Shown here: one piece after another, positions 23,281 through 35,805 of the stretch | How the letters are laid out: each line of letters starts with the position of its first letter | Position numbering within the stretch: the first letter of the stretch is position 1 | NCBI GenBank assembly: GCA_027574665.1 | Contig: CM050650.1 | Coordinates: forward strand, 97,065,086-97,129,085 | Length of the DNA: 64,000 bases | Source: Rhynochetos jubatus | Lineage: Eukaryota > Chordata > Aves > Eurypygiformes > Rhynochetidae | Reading direction: 5' to 3' | Position numbers and translations under genes: made by a program | The notes under the pieces: model-generated | What the model saw: only the letters and a program-made list of their open reading frames with translations | Databases searched by the model: none | What the model was told of the DNA's origin: nothing

Positions 23281-24940
23281 GTCTTTATGTATTTGGTTTT
23301 AAAAATAAATTTAATACATCCAATTTCTGTGTTTTCAGCCACATTTAGAAGCATGCAATCTCATGCCTCCAGTTGGCCATAGATCTGTTTATCTCCTTAA
23401 TAACATTTAAACTATGTATGTATGATTTAAAACAAGTCTGACAATTTCCATCATAAAGAAGGATGATTAAGTGGAAATCACATACAAAGGTGTGAGTGAG
23501 AAAGGGCAACTGTGCATTCATCTCCACATTCAAGTCTCAGTTTGAGGTACCCAGAAAGAAAAACAGAATATTGTTACCCCATATCTTCTGTTTTCTTTAA
23601 TTCAAATGTTTTTTCACCCATTTTGTCCTCCCTCAAAATGATTCATAACCTTGTAGGACTCTGAGAGCAAAAAAAAATAATGTGTTGAGAAATATGTATA
23701 AATTTAAGTAATGAATTTGATGTCATAAATCACAGCTAATTTCAAAACTCATGAGATACCTATTGATTTCCCATAAAATGCATTTTTTTGTGTATGTAAA
23801 ACTTTCACATGAAGTCTCTATCTCTGGGCTAGATTTTAATAAAGAGATAAGTTTTCCCTTCAGATTTAGAATGGTTTTTTTTCAGAGAATGACTAAACAC
23901 AGTAAGCTAGTTGAGAACAAACAAGGATTTAGCCAGAAGGTAAATAACTTTATATATTGTCTTTGATTCACTAGTTGCCATTATAGCAATTTTAAACTTG
24001 TGTGTGGGAAATAACTATCCATTCCCACACAGTTGATTTAGTACAATAAAATTCAACAGAAGTATTATTTTGGTGTACAATGCAAAAAGGAATTCTCTAA
24101 ATTAACAACTTAAACGTTCTTTTCTCCACTTCCACTCATGGATATAATCTTGTCCTTTAATATGAGACCAGGTAAACCTTGTGAAATGTAACTTGTTAAT
24201 ACTTCATAATACCCTGCCTCTGTGAGTAATTACATTATCTGCACAGTCACTTGGATTTAGCATATGGTTCTTACTTTATTCCTTCTTATTTCCAAAATTA
24301 CAGAGAAGTATTTGGAGATGTCTAAAATATCTCTAATCTGAAGCCATCTTGGTTTTTTAGTTAGTACATATCAGGTTTTTTATTTTATTGTTGGTTAATT
24401 TGCTGAAGTGTTTTTGAAATTGAAGGAAAACAAGATTTTGAGGGAACGGCAGCTGGGTTCACAAGGAAGTGGTGAAGCAATTTTCACCTAATCCATCTCC
24501 CACTGTTCTGAAGATTTTTGTAGAATTTTACCATCTAAAAAAAAAAAAAATCAGTATAACTGAGCTTTAATAAAACAGCATTGTGTTTTCATCTAATTTG
24601 GAACTTATGTCCCAGATCCTTTGAAGTGTGTAAAATTTACGTGTATTTAACTGTGAGAGTGTAAGAAATTGTGTGACTCCTGTCCTTAATGTTAAGGATG
24701 AAGGTATTCTGCTACATTGAATCCTGAATTAGGTTACATCCATTCCGCTCCTAGTTTGGTCATTTATGTAGCTTATAATTTAAAAAAAAACCACCTCTCG
24801 AATGTTTCTAGGGGACTTCATGATATTGTAAAGGAATGTGGCAGTTTTCTATGATTATTTAAATTAAAAATGTGATTAAAAGACAACCTAAGATACACCT
24901 TAGTTATGCCTATACGTAAGATAACAAGAAAGAGCGAGCT
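20941..24940. other. Intronic sequence, nothing specific
   Basis: No gene or nameable interspersed repeat was seen. A GC-richer patch lies at about 21240-21420. Long homopolymers are listed separately. Confidence 0.5.
23252..23280. repeat. Poly-T tract, 29 T
   Basis: This is an uninterrupted run of 29 T. No poly(A) signal or gene-like sequence sits next to it on the minus strand in a convincing way, so I treat it as simple sequence. Confidence 0.9.
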
Positions 24941-25048
24941 TGTTGAGTTAGGGTGTCCCAGCCCAGTTATCCCAGGAAGGGGGAGATTCGTCGTTGTACC
25001 CAGAGTGAGATTAAGACACAAACAAGGTCAGATGCTGCTAACAAGGAG

Positions 25049-25054
25049 TTTATT
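25049..25054 (-). terminator. LTR poly(A) signal
   Basis: The minus strand reads AATAAA in the context CCAAAAATAAACTCC, downstream of the LTR TATA box and about 108 bp before the LTR 3' end. This is the expected place for the R/U5 polyadenylation signal. Confidence 0.55.
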
Positions 25055-25226
25055 TTTGGTGTAAGGAAATAGCAAAAGGCGAGAGAGAAAATAGAAAAGA
25101 GGGAAGATTTAGCAAGCAGTCGGGAGAGAATTGCAATAGATAGTCACCACCATGGATCCAGAGGCGTCCCATTGGTCTGTAGTCTTCAGTGGGGAGGGTC
25201 CCCTGTCATGGTTTGGTCCCATAGTC

Positions 25227-25233
25227 TTTTATA
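25227..25233 (-). promoter_or_regulatory. LTR TATA box
   Basis: The minus strand reads CCCTATAAAAGACT. Its position upstream of the AATAAA at 25049-25054 matches retroviral U3/R spacing. Activity in vivo cannot be judged. Confidence 0.55.
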
Positions 25234-25670
25234 GGGTGTTTTTTGCTGGGTCCTGCCTCCTGCGCACGCCCTCTGGTTACGCAGCTGATTCCATGAAGTC
25301 CACAGAACCACTATGTGACCACTTTCATGCTTTGGCAGGCTTGGGGGTCCTCTATGTCTGGACCCCCCATGAGGTGATATGATTGTCCTTTGTCCTTGGT
25401 TGGCTCCAGAGGCTCTTTGCTTCTTATCTGTTCAGTAGCCCATTTGGCCTTTATCTATTCAGGCCTGCAGGCAACACTTCCTCCTCAATCCACCAAAAGC
25501 CAAGCCACCAGGAAGTTTCACAACTTTGTCAGCAACCTTTGAGACAATCAGCTCAAGATAAGGTCTCTCACATAGGGAAAGAGCTCTTCAAAGCCCGAAC
25601 AGCTGGTACTCCCGTCTTAGTAAAGCTATTTACCTTTGCACTGCCACTTCCCCCCAGACCATGATCTTCA

Positions 25671-28600
25671 GAAGAGCTATAGGATCTATTGCTATAGGGC
25701 ATACCATAGAGCAATAGGGTTCTGTTACTGAACAGAATAGCAATATTTAGGAGAATTGAAACGATTTGATAACAAACACTATTTTGGACAACAGCAGATA
25801 ACGGAAAATGAAATAATGGTGAGTTTAGAATTTGTAGAAAACAAGGTTTCTTCCCTTCATTTTCAACTTGAAAATGTCAGTATAGAAAGTGATTCTTTCT
25901 AAAGTTAGTAATGTATTCAACTGCTAATCTGTAATCTCCTTCAAGTCATTTTTTATTGAAAGATAACCATTTTTGCAGAGGTGAGAAATATGTGCTTTTT
26001 TTCTTCTGCTCCTCAATTTATGGCATTTTCTGGAAACACCTTCTTTCAATAACACCCAAATTGCTGCCATTTGTTCCACTGGTGCTAATTTGCTGATAAT
26101 CAAGTCATGTGTGGAAATGTTATGTGTCTCCCCAGGCAGTACGGCAATGCTTATTTTCTGAGTTTGTCTCATTTGCATTCTTCCACAGGAAATACCATGT
26201 AATAAAGCAGGTGATGTATTAAATAATGTCTTTGAGCTTTATGATGTAGCCCATAAGAAAGAGACATAGAAGACTGGGTTTGCTTTTATAGCACAGAATA
26301 AACAGTAGTTAGTTAGGGCTTTTACCAGTGAAATCACCTGTCACCAAGATAGAATAATGGTGTATTGTGCTACCTTGACATTTTGATTTCAAGAATGTTG
26401 CAATTGAAAAAAAAGGGCCTCTTTCATTCCTGGATACAATGGTGTGCAACAGCTAGTCTGCTCCCAGACCACTCTCAGCACCTTCAGCTAGCTGAGAATA
26501 TTAAGCAAACATCAGGACTCTCTAGAGACCTCACTAAAGCATCCTTCTCAGGGTCATGTGGACTGGCAGACCCTTTCATGTCATCTCATTTTGGGGGGAC
26601 ACTGACTACTTACATGATGTGGTTACAGAGAAAATGGCTTTGCTGTAAAAATTGGTTGTGTGGACACTCACTGTCTGGGGAGTTTCCTGGCCTAAGAATA
26701 AAACTCTGGCTGCAGCATGTCACTGCACATTATTTCTAATTAAGAATGCCCGACACATACTTTTTCATGCATCTTCATAGGGCACTGGTGCTTGTGTTCA
26801 CATAAAATCTCAAACCGTTGTTATTTAGAAGTGAGGAAAAAGTATATAAATGTTAGGAAGTCACTACTTTGAGGCTCCTCATGACAGCAAACCTTCCTTT
26901 GAGGCAAAGAAGTCAGCTTCTCTTATATAATATCAAAAGCCAGGTTTTCTTCCGAGCACTGTAGTTTCTTTACATTTTTGTGATAGATTTTTGTGGTGAT
27001 AAAATATGCAAATAATTATATAGCAAAATTATTTCATCTATTTAGCTATTTTAGCTACCCAGGCAATTCAGGAGTAGAAAGGTGAATTTCCTAGTAGCAC
27101 AACATACCTATATACTTATATTCTACATACATGTAGATCAGTTCTCTGCAGAAAGTGCGACAGGGTCGAAAGCTTAGGAGCGCATAGAGTCTTTCTGTGT
27201 TTCAGTGGAATTAATGAAATTACTGAATGCATCATCAAACAGAGAAAAGTTTTGAGACATTCCCCATACTGAAATCAAGATTACTGTCAGATTCCCACTT
27301 TCTGCCAGATTCATACTTAACACCGAAAGTTGCATGAATCACCACCATTTTCCTATGTGAATTATACTGCATTGTACCAAGAATTTTCCTCAATGAATTA
27401 ATTCTTTAGCCCTATGAAAGACAAAATAAAACCACTTTATTATAAATAAATAATTAAAATCTCTTGTATATTTAATACAATGGAAAATATGGACATATGG
27501 CAAATGAAACCAAGAAAATAAAAGCAAGCATGCTATTAACCTCTACCAATCATAATGGAAATCTACGGATCCATCTAACTTCCAAAAAATCTTTTCCAAC
27601 ATATGACATTATTCTTATAACTATTTAATGGAAATAATCATAATCATAGTTGTAGTGACAGGGTTTTCCTTGTTGGTGTGGGTTGTGGTTTTTTTTTATC
27701 TGAGCAATCTGTTTCAGCAGCTGGTAAACTTCAGGAAAGTAAAGAGCATAAATCAAAAAAAAAAAAGAGTAAAATATGTATGATGTGGCAAAGTACAGCA
27801 TTAAGTTTCTTGTGGAGTTTAACAGTAGTCTATTCCCTATTGCATACCTGTCTCTTCACATATATTTTCTCATATAACAGGGAGTATACTACTGAGGGAT
27901 TTTTTTTCAGTACAGTTACAAAACAGAAAAGATTTATCACTGCAGGTTTGTCTGAGGTTTAAAATATCGACTTGTTATTTAAATAGCAAAAAAAACCCAT
28001 AAAATTAGAGTATTCCTACTAAGTATGTATGTTCTTCATTAAATGTCTTGTCAAGAGCACAGTGAAATCACTACATAACAATCTCTGTTCCTGGAGATTC
28101 TTATATGGGAACTTCGTAGGAATTCCTATTATGTTAATCCTGCTCTTGATAGAAAATATTTTAAATTACTCGTAAAAAATATTAAAGTATAGAAAAGGTG
28201 CAGAAAATCAAGGATTTCCATGCATTCAAAAATTGAGTAAGAAAGCATATTTCATTCATTGCTTTTCAAAATCCATCAGACTGCATAAATCTTTTCCTTT
28301 AAAGAATAATGCAGTCAGACTGAAGACTGGAAATCATAAGTTGAAATTCAGTTCTAGATTATCAGAATCAGCCTTCCATTTCTTGATATTTCTGGAGAGT
28401 AACCTGAGTGCAGTTGAGAATGAAGGGAAGAATGTCAGACCAGATTTAAAGCCGGAACATTTCCATGAATAACAAGGACACTTATGCTTGAGGGTTTGAA
28501 ATTTATCCAGAGATGCTGGGGAGCTAAAAGATTTAAAAGGAACAGTAACAATAAATTTTGCCAAAATAGAAAGTTGTGATCCAAAATGTGGTTTTGCTCT

Positions 28601-29767
28601 TTTTGATTTGTTTGTAAAAGAACAAAAAGTTAGATTCATGAGGATTTAGGTACATTAACAAGACACTTAAGCCTTTGGTGCATGTTAGATACACTAAAAA
28701 GTTGGTGACATGTAAGGATAGGAGTGGGGAACAGGATAAAGCTACAACTACTGTGTCACTTGATGGCAGGCAGGACAGATTTCTGAGGTTGTGCGATAGA
28801 GCAGCTCAACACCAAAAGTATTCTTGAACTACTAGTCCAGAAAAGCAAAATAAACATGAAATGAAGAGTTATAAAGATAAGCATTCATCAGCATTATACT
28901 TAATCCAGCAGAAGGTGTCTTAAAGATATAAAATCTCGGACACAGAGAATGCTAATAAAAACTCAGGAAGGAAATAAGTATTTTCTACTTGACATTTGCC
29001 ACGAACACTTTCAGCTTGTGGTGTTATCATCTTATCTCAGTGCAAGGGTAATCTACTACTCTGTTGTTGATAAAATGAAGTTTCAGCAGGGACCTTAGCA
29101 ACCCCTACGTATGTCTGCATTTTCTGTTACATCTGAAAACACATCATGTGTTTTTTGCATTTCCAGAACAGAGACATTCCTCATTCTTTCTTCTAGCTCT
29201 CGTAGTGGTACACTGAAATCCCGCGGAGTTACTCAGTTACAGTTTCAGAAGCAGTAGATTAATATTATACTTACTGTTTTGCTATATCTGATTTTTCACA
29301 CAACCAACCTGCCAAAAGTATATAGGACTCTAACTCTAGTAGTGAAGTTTGCTCATAATAATCAATAACAGTCATCGTGCATGACATTAGGATTTTTAAG
29401 TTTTGGCAATGTCTTCATTTATCTATGCCATGATCTTTTGTTCATAATACGGCTGTTTTCATTCTCCACTTTAAAAGGTGCTCTCCTTAAAAAAAAAAGT
29501 TCCTTCCCTCTTAAGGTTTGATTTTTGAGTCTTTAAGAGAAGATATAATCAATTTTTGTTTACAAAGAAAAAAAAAGACTGTGAGGAAGAAAATCGCTGA
29601 AGGCATCTGTGGAAAAGTAGTGTCTTTGCTGATAACAGAAATGCTTCTTACTGAATCTGACCGACTCTGTTTCTTCTTTTCTTTCTTAACATTATGTTAC
29701 AGACCACACAATATTGATATTATGCCTTTATTTCTTATCCAGCTTTGTTTCCCCAAATAATAATAGA
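25671..29767. other. Intronic sequence, nothing specific
   Basis: No exon or nameable repeat. The + frame at 26365-26739 was considered and rejected. There are several small A and T runs. Confidence 0.5.
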
Positions 29768-29772
29768 CTTGT
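29768..29772. repeat. Left target-site duplication (CTTGT)
   Basis: It is identical to 30765-30769 on the other side of the solo LTR, created by the integrase at insertion. Confidence 0.85.
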
Positions 29773-30764
29773 TGTTGTGGTTTAGGCCCAGCCAGCAACT
29801 CGGCACCATGCAGCCGCTCGCTCACTCCTCACCCCGGTGGGATGGGGGGGAGAAAATATAACAAAAGGCTCATGGGTCAAGACAAGGACAGGGAGGGATC
29901 ACTCACCAACTATGGTCATGGGGCAAAACAGACTCGACTTGGGGAAGAAGAATCAATTTGATCAGTTACCAATCAAATCAGAGTAAGACAATAACAGGCA
30001 AAACAAAAAAAAAAAATCTTCCCTCCAACCCTGCCTTCTTCCCAGGCTCATCTTTGCTCACGATTTCCCTACTTCCTCCTCCCAGTTAGTGCAGAGGGAT
30101 GGGGAATGGGGGTTTTGGTCAGTTCTTCACACGTTGTCTCTGTCACTCCTTCTTCCTCAGGCAGGAAAAACTCCTTACACTCTTCCCTTGCTGCCCCACG
30201 GCAGACAGTCCTCCATGAACTTATCCAACATGAATCCTTCCCATGGTCTTCATTTTCTTCAGGAACTGCTTCAGTGTGAGTCCCTTCCATGGGCATGCCA
30301 TCCTTCAGGAGCAGGCTGCTCCAGCGCAGGCTTCTCATGAGGTCACAGCCTCCTTTGGGTATCCTCCTGCCCAGGTGTGGGGCCCTCCCCGGGCTGCAGG
30401 CGGGTTTCTGCTCCCCCGTGACCCTCCATGGCTGCAGGGCCACAGCCTGCCCTCTCCCCACGGGCTGCAGGGGAAACTCTGCTGCAGCCCTCCTCCTCCC
30501 TCCTTACTTCACTGACCTTGATGTCTGCCTGGTTGTCTCTCTCACATCTCACTCCTCTGTCCACACTGTTTCTGCTTCCACTGCTGCTTCTCTTTTTTGT
30601 GTTTTCCCCTCCAAAATATGTTAATCACAGAGGTGCTGGTTGGCTCAGCCATGGCCAGAGACAGGCCCAACTTGCAGCCAGGGAAGCTTCGGGCAGTTTC
30701 TCACAGGATCGATCTCTATAGCTTCTGCCCTGCCACTAAAATCCTGCCACACAAACCCAATACA
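29773..30764 (-). mobile_element. Complete solo ERVL-type LTR, antisense, with 5-bp target duplication
   Basis: The + strand runs from TGTTGTGGTTTAGGCCCAGC to AAACCCAATACA. The minus strand therefore starts TGTATTGGGTTTGTGTGGCA and ends CCACAACA, a TG...CA structure of 992 bp. CTTGT lies immediately on both sides (29768-29772 and 30765-30769), a perfect 5-bp target duplication typical of ERVL-class integration. The left end carries the avian motif CAGCCGCTCGCTCACTCCTC. It is much more GC-rich than its surroundings. No internal genes remain, so the provirus was lost by LTR-LTR recombination. Frames inside it (for example minus 30069-30461) are not genes. Confidence 0.9.
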
Positions 30765-30769
30765 CTTGT
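30765..30769. repeat. Right target-site duplication (CTTGT)
   Basis: It is identical to 29768-29772. The pair defines both LTR ends exactly. Confidence 0.85.
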
Positions 30770-32153
30770 TATATGCTATTGTGTATATGTGTATAATATG
30801 AAAATACCATATAGAAATACTGCATTTCAACTTCATAATAGTTTTATCTCTTTTCCTGTCATCCGTTTTTATTTATTTAGTCCTCTTTCATTTTTTGATG
30901 GCTGTTACAGTCCTTTGTGACTTGCCAGTGCTTTATGAACACAAGAGAAAAAGACTGGTTCTGCACCTCTTTTTTATGAACCACAGCATAAGGGTAGGGA
31001 GATTGTTAACATCTCCTTGTATTGACAATTTCTTGTCACTGTCACACGCGTGACAGTCTGCCAAAAAGAAGGGATACCTGTTCCGAGGGTTTTCAGTCCT
31101 TGTTGATGGAAGATGGTGTCCTCTGCCTGGTGCCTCCCCACTGTTATAAACTTGCATTACTCTTTTCATAGTCCAGTTATGTAGAAAACATTGCTGATTC
31201 CCAGTCCAAACCAGTTTAACCTAAAGTGAGCTTTACAGATGCAGCAAAGCATATGCGAGTATGTTGTGTATCTGCTGCAATACCACCCTGTGAGGCAGGC
31301 TGAGACATGTAGGAGTGGCTCAGCTTTCTCACCGAGGACAGCAGTTGAACTAAGATGCATGTTTCACACAAGTCAGCAGGAGTTGCAATCTGTGTAAAGG
31401 TGTTTGTGGTGGTTGAGGTTAAAGGTGGGTTTGGTCGCCTTTGTGATGGGAAGGTCAGGTCAGTACAACTGTTGTGTACCTCTTCCCATTTAACAGAGAA
31501 TGTGTGTGAAACAAGTTAAAGTGAGGTTTTATCTACTGATGTTTTAGTGGATGCTTAGTGGAAAAAACACGTGCATAAAATACCTCTTTGATTATCCCAT
31601 TGCTTTTATGTGCTATCTGCACACAGTGTACTTTGTGGTTATTTATAAATTACAATGACAATAACTTTGAAAATGAGGTGATACTTACTAAGCAGTATCT
31701 GAATTCAATTTTGTCATGGTGGGAATCTGGGTATAATTCTAAACCCAGATGTGTTTAGTCCAACTAACAGCAACTTAAGACTCTACAAAGAGTATGAATG
31801 TTTCCCTGTTGTCATCACTGAATAAAGACTGAGATACAAAGTTTCTTCCTTTTGGGGGAAAAAAAAACCTTTCTTTTTGTTGCTTCCATCTGTCTTTTCT
31901 CAACTATAATTAAAAACTTTTATTCTGTCAGAAAATGGAAAACTTTGCATCAGGCAAGGTATGTCAGCATATCAACTGAATAACTACTCAGAAGAATAAT
32001 GATGAAAACAAATTTAGAAAATTTAAACCTTCAAGTATCTTCACAGTGTTTGTAAATACTATTTCTTTTACTGTTAGTGTGATTTGACAACAACATGTGT
32101 AGAATAAAGTCAGTAAGTTTTCCATTCTGTATTTCACTATGTAATGCTGTGAG

Positions 32154-32263
32154 GTCCTTATTTACTTCCTTTTCTAATCCTGGGATGTCTGATCACTCAA
32201 ATCATCTGTTTTCAAAAGCTAGTATAATATCATAAAGAGCATGCAGCTCAATTGAATTAGCAG
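32154..32263 (+). repeat. Unidentified ~110-bp repeat, copy A
   Basis: It is alignable by eye with 33616-33724 in the same orientation. Shared blocks are CCTTATTTA, the TCCTTTT...GGGATGTCT block, TAAAGAGCA, and GCTCAAT(T)GAATTAGCAG. The similarity ends quickly on both sides. It could be two copies of an old dispersed element or one local duplication. I do not recognise the family. Confidence 0.7.
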
Positions 32264-33615
32264 ACATCATGACCTTCAAGGTTAATAGAATGTGAAGTGC
32301 AATGGAAGATGGCATTAATATTTTCATGAATATTTGAGGTTGAAATTCTGTTCATACATTGGTAACCTAAAGAGATAATGTTAAGAAATTATTGGAGAAT
32401 TTGAATAAAAAGCTGAGTAACTTCACTGCTATCAGTCAGAGATTATTTCAGAAAGTATATCCAGATATTTGTGTTACAACTTGACATTAGTCATTACTGA
32501 ACTTTACTCATCCTATCTTTAACCACAAAACCCATGGTCTGGACTTTGTGGTTTTCTGCTGGTTCCATAAGCTCTTCTCTCAAAATCTGCGGTAGCTTGC
32601 TGCTTATTTTCATTGCTTTTGTGACCATTGGACCATCACATATATGATACAGCAGAGAACAGAATCCAGCATCCCACTTAGTTTGGTACTCTGCACATGT
32701 CACATCAGATCTACAATATGAATAAAGGAAAGTCAGAGAAGATTTAGGGAGGAAGAATAACATATTCTGAGATGCCCCGAATCACTCTAGTGAGACCACA
32801 GAAATGGTTTTCTTTGCCTATACACAGTGGATTATAAAGCTGAATTAAAGGTAGCAAAGAAAAAAAAAAAAAACAACTCACCAAAGTGGAGCATAGAGAG
32901 AGATTAGTTTTCAGAGAGTTTGACTTGAAAGAGATATGTTTTGGAGAAAGATGATGTCACATAGCTTTGCAGAATTACTTTCCTGGAACCAGCTATTCAG
33001 TTGTTTCATGGTAACAATAGAAAAGATACTTGCACAGACAATGTTCAGTGTAAAGAAAGAAATAACAAAGGCAAATCTACTGAAAGAAAAGTAAAATGGA
33101 CTGTCAGAAATCAAAGAATGTGACTGTTTCTCAGTCAACACAGAGTGTATTTGTGGAAAGAAAGAACAATCAGATAATGAAGTAAAAAGAGCATCCCCAC
33201 TTCCACCCCCAAGTAAACCTACAATAGCTTAGTAGAGTAAAAACCTATTCCTGTGAGTAGCTTAGGAAGAGTTCTTCAGGACACGAGGCAGCTCCATGCA
33301 TGCTCTGCAAGAAACTGATTTTCCAGTTACTGATGTATTTTTTTCTATTGTAGTCTGACAAGTTCACTGCTTGATAGAGAAACTGTTACTATTAAATAAC
33401 ATACAAGACTAGAAATAAAGCTCTCCTGAATTCTTGAATTAGACTCAGACTCACTGTATGACCTTGGACTTCTGTTCCCTCACTGCAATTCTTGCTGCAC
33501 ATTCCTCTGTAGCCTTTGAGATCATAACGGTGTGATTCTGCTTGCCAAGTGATAATTCACTTTTCCACTCTTTAGCTAGGGTTTATTTTAAGATTTCTAG
33601 GGCTTCCTCAGGGAG

Positions 33616-33724
33616 GCCCTTATTTAGATCCTTTTTTAACCATGGGATGTCTAATAATTCAGATCAGTAGCCTTTGAAAGGTAACACAGCACGTTAAAGA
33701 GCACGAGGCTCAATGAATTAGCAG
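33616..33724 (+). repeat. Unidentified ~110-bp repeat, copy B
   Basis: This is the partner of 32154-32263, about 1.46 kb downstream and in the same orientation. The copies differ at many scattered positions and by small indels, so the duplication is old. Confidence 0.7.
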
Positions 33725-35752
33725 CTATTGTAATCTGTCTGGTTTCCCACATTAAATCCTGACATATGTCTGACAGCACTCATGTCCCACAAGGGTGTTC
33801 CAAGACCATTTTTTCTGCCAAGGATCAGGAGATCACCCAGAGAAGTCATGTTTTCATAGCTCACTACAGGACAGTCAGCACAGACAAACTCATCCTCATG
33901 AAAATGCTTGGGAGTAGAAACCTTAGATTGTGGATGCAGGTATTTCTGATCAACAGTTTTAAACCCACTGTCCAGTAGTTTAAGACTTTGTATATCAGTA
34001 CTATCAATGTACATCAAGTATTCATAACCCATTGTTTTTAACATATTTTATTTGGTTTTAGTAGAAATATGCCTGTCTGTCTAGTAATTACATAATTTCG
34101 CTCAATTTTAATAGAATCAGTTACACAAATAATTTAAAATAATTTACCTTGGTGCACCTCTCCTTGGTGATTGACAGATAGGAGAGAAAACATCTTCTAA
34201 TTTGATGCTCAGCATATATTACACATGTTGAAAAATATAGTAGCTTTGTATGCGATTGCTTTTGCTTATCTGGTTTGGCAGAGATTTGAGAATCTTATTA
34301 TAGTAAGAAAATCCTGACCCCATAATATAAATGTTTCTTGCCTTGTTAGAATATACGGCTGTTTGGGGATATGATAACTTTCAAGACATCATATCCCAGA
34401 TTATGCTCCCATTATTGGCCTTTCGAATTATATCTTGACCAGATGCTGCATGATTACTCTATGCATGTCCACATAATCAGTGACAGATGGTCATGTTCTA
34501 ACTGCATCTGAGAAACTACTGGTCTTGAAGGAGAGTGTGAAGAAATCATAAATAATGGAATTTTATTAACACGGAATTCACACATTTGGGGAAATTACTA
34601 CCATCTGTGTGCAGTGGTGCAGCATCATGCCTTTTAGACCAGATCTGGTTCATGATCTGCCAACTTTGTATAGAAATTGAATTATAAAATATTTTTCTGC
34701 GTGAAGTAACATGCAGGCGTCTGTATGTCCATGCAGTTGTTGCCCCTGGAATACCAGAAAGATATTTTTGCCGACATTTTCACCAACATTTTCATATATG
34801 GCTGCATGTCTGATGATTGTGATTATGATAGAAAATAGATAATTTTGGCAATTTTATTATATGCCATATTCTCCATCTGCAAGAAGAGGGTTTTTCTGGA
34901 AGCTGACCACCCTCCACCACATCATATTTGCCATGACTCACCCATCAGGTCTGCAGAACACCATAGTACAATACCTTAGCAGACGTAGTCACCTCATACC
35001 ATATGTAGGATATCAAAGTGGGATATCAAAAAAAAATCTTTAATAGACTTGGACTTAGCTTGAGGTGGGTGTATATTTAGGTTTTGATTAGTTCCTAAAA
35101 TATGGATGTCAAGCAGGATTCAAACAGTTGGTTTCTAGAGCTCAAATCCTTTCAGCTCCCCTCCTCAATATCCTACTATTCCACCTGAGTCTCTAGTCAC
35201 AAAACAAAGAAGTTCTATAAATAAACAAATAGCTTTTTACAAACTTCACAAACAGATTCACTTGTCTTCATCAGAAAGCTGTAGGACCTGCAGTATAAGG
35301 GATAACTTCATGTTGCTTCTGGAAATATTTCAGGGGGCTTCTGATACCAGTGAGAACTTCATCCTAGAGAGTTTAAAACTGAAATAGAACAATTTGGCAT
35401 TAAATTTGTTCAAAGATTATTTGGCTGCTATCCACCTCACTTTTTGTGTCAAACTTTCTTCTATCCTTATTTAAGCAAAATTATTGAAGGTTTTGATTAA
35501 AAAGGATATGTTTTTAAACAAATCAAAGACCCAGTTACATCTAGGACCTTAATTTAAAACTTTTAGCCTAAGAACCTGTCTTAAATCAGTGGCAATGTGA
35601 TCTCTAATAGAGATAATATCAAAAGTCACTCGCAGTTTGGCAAGAGAAGAGACTTCTGAGCTGTGATGGCACTTCCCTTTTCTTCTGTCTATCCAAGAAA
35701 TTTCCATCTAAGTTGCTGAAAGTAATAATGGAAATTCATTTTAATGCAAATT

Positions 35753-35805
35753 TTTAATTACTACTTTTTACTACTTTTACTTTTACTACTAATTTACTAC
35801 TTTGT
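35753..35805. repeat. Simple repeat, (TTTACTACT)-like
   Basis: TTACTACTTTTTACTACTTT is followed by further TTTTAC/TACT units. This is low-complexity sequence with no other function evident. Confidence 0.7.

Larger units (their letters stand above)
24941..25670 (-). mobile_element. Avian ERV LTR, antisense, with TATA box and poly(A) signal
   Basis: This GC-richer block of about 730 bp is bounded by TGTTGAGTTAGGG on the left and CATGATCTTCA on the right, so the minus strand would run TG...CA. On the minus strand TATAAAA (25227-25233) lies upstream of AATAAA (25049-25054), about 175 bp apart. This is a normal LTR arrangement with about 430 bp of U3. GAGCT occurs at both flanks (24936-24940 and 25674-25678), but the right copy is 3 bp beyond the CA, so the target duplication is uncertain. 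No internal retroviral genes are adjacent, so it looks like a solo LTR. The family is not named from memory with certainty. It lies antisense to EYS. Confidence 0.65.

Noticed and set aside
25152-25664. Two adjacent + frames of 76 and 93 codons
   Set aside because: They lie in the U3 part of an LTR that reads on the minus strand.
26365-26739. 124-codon + strand frame
   Set aside because: No ATG-supported start context, domain or splice sites. Its length is within what AT-rich intron gives by chance.
30069-30461. 130-codon minus frame and overlapping + frames
   Set aside because: All lie inside the GC-rich solo LTR 29773-30764. They are a composition effect.
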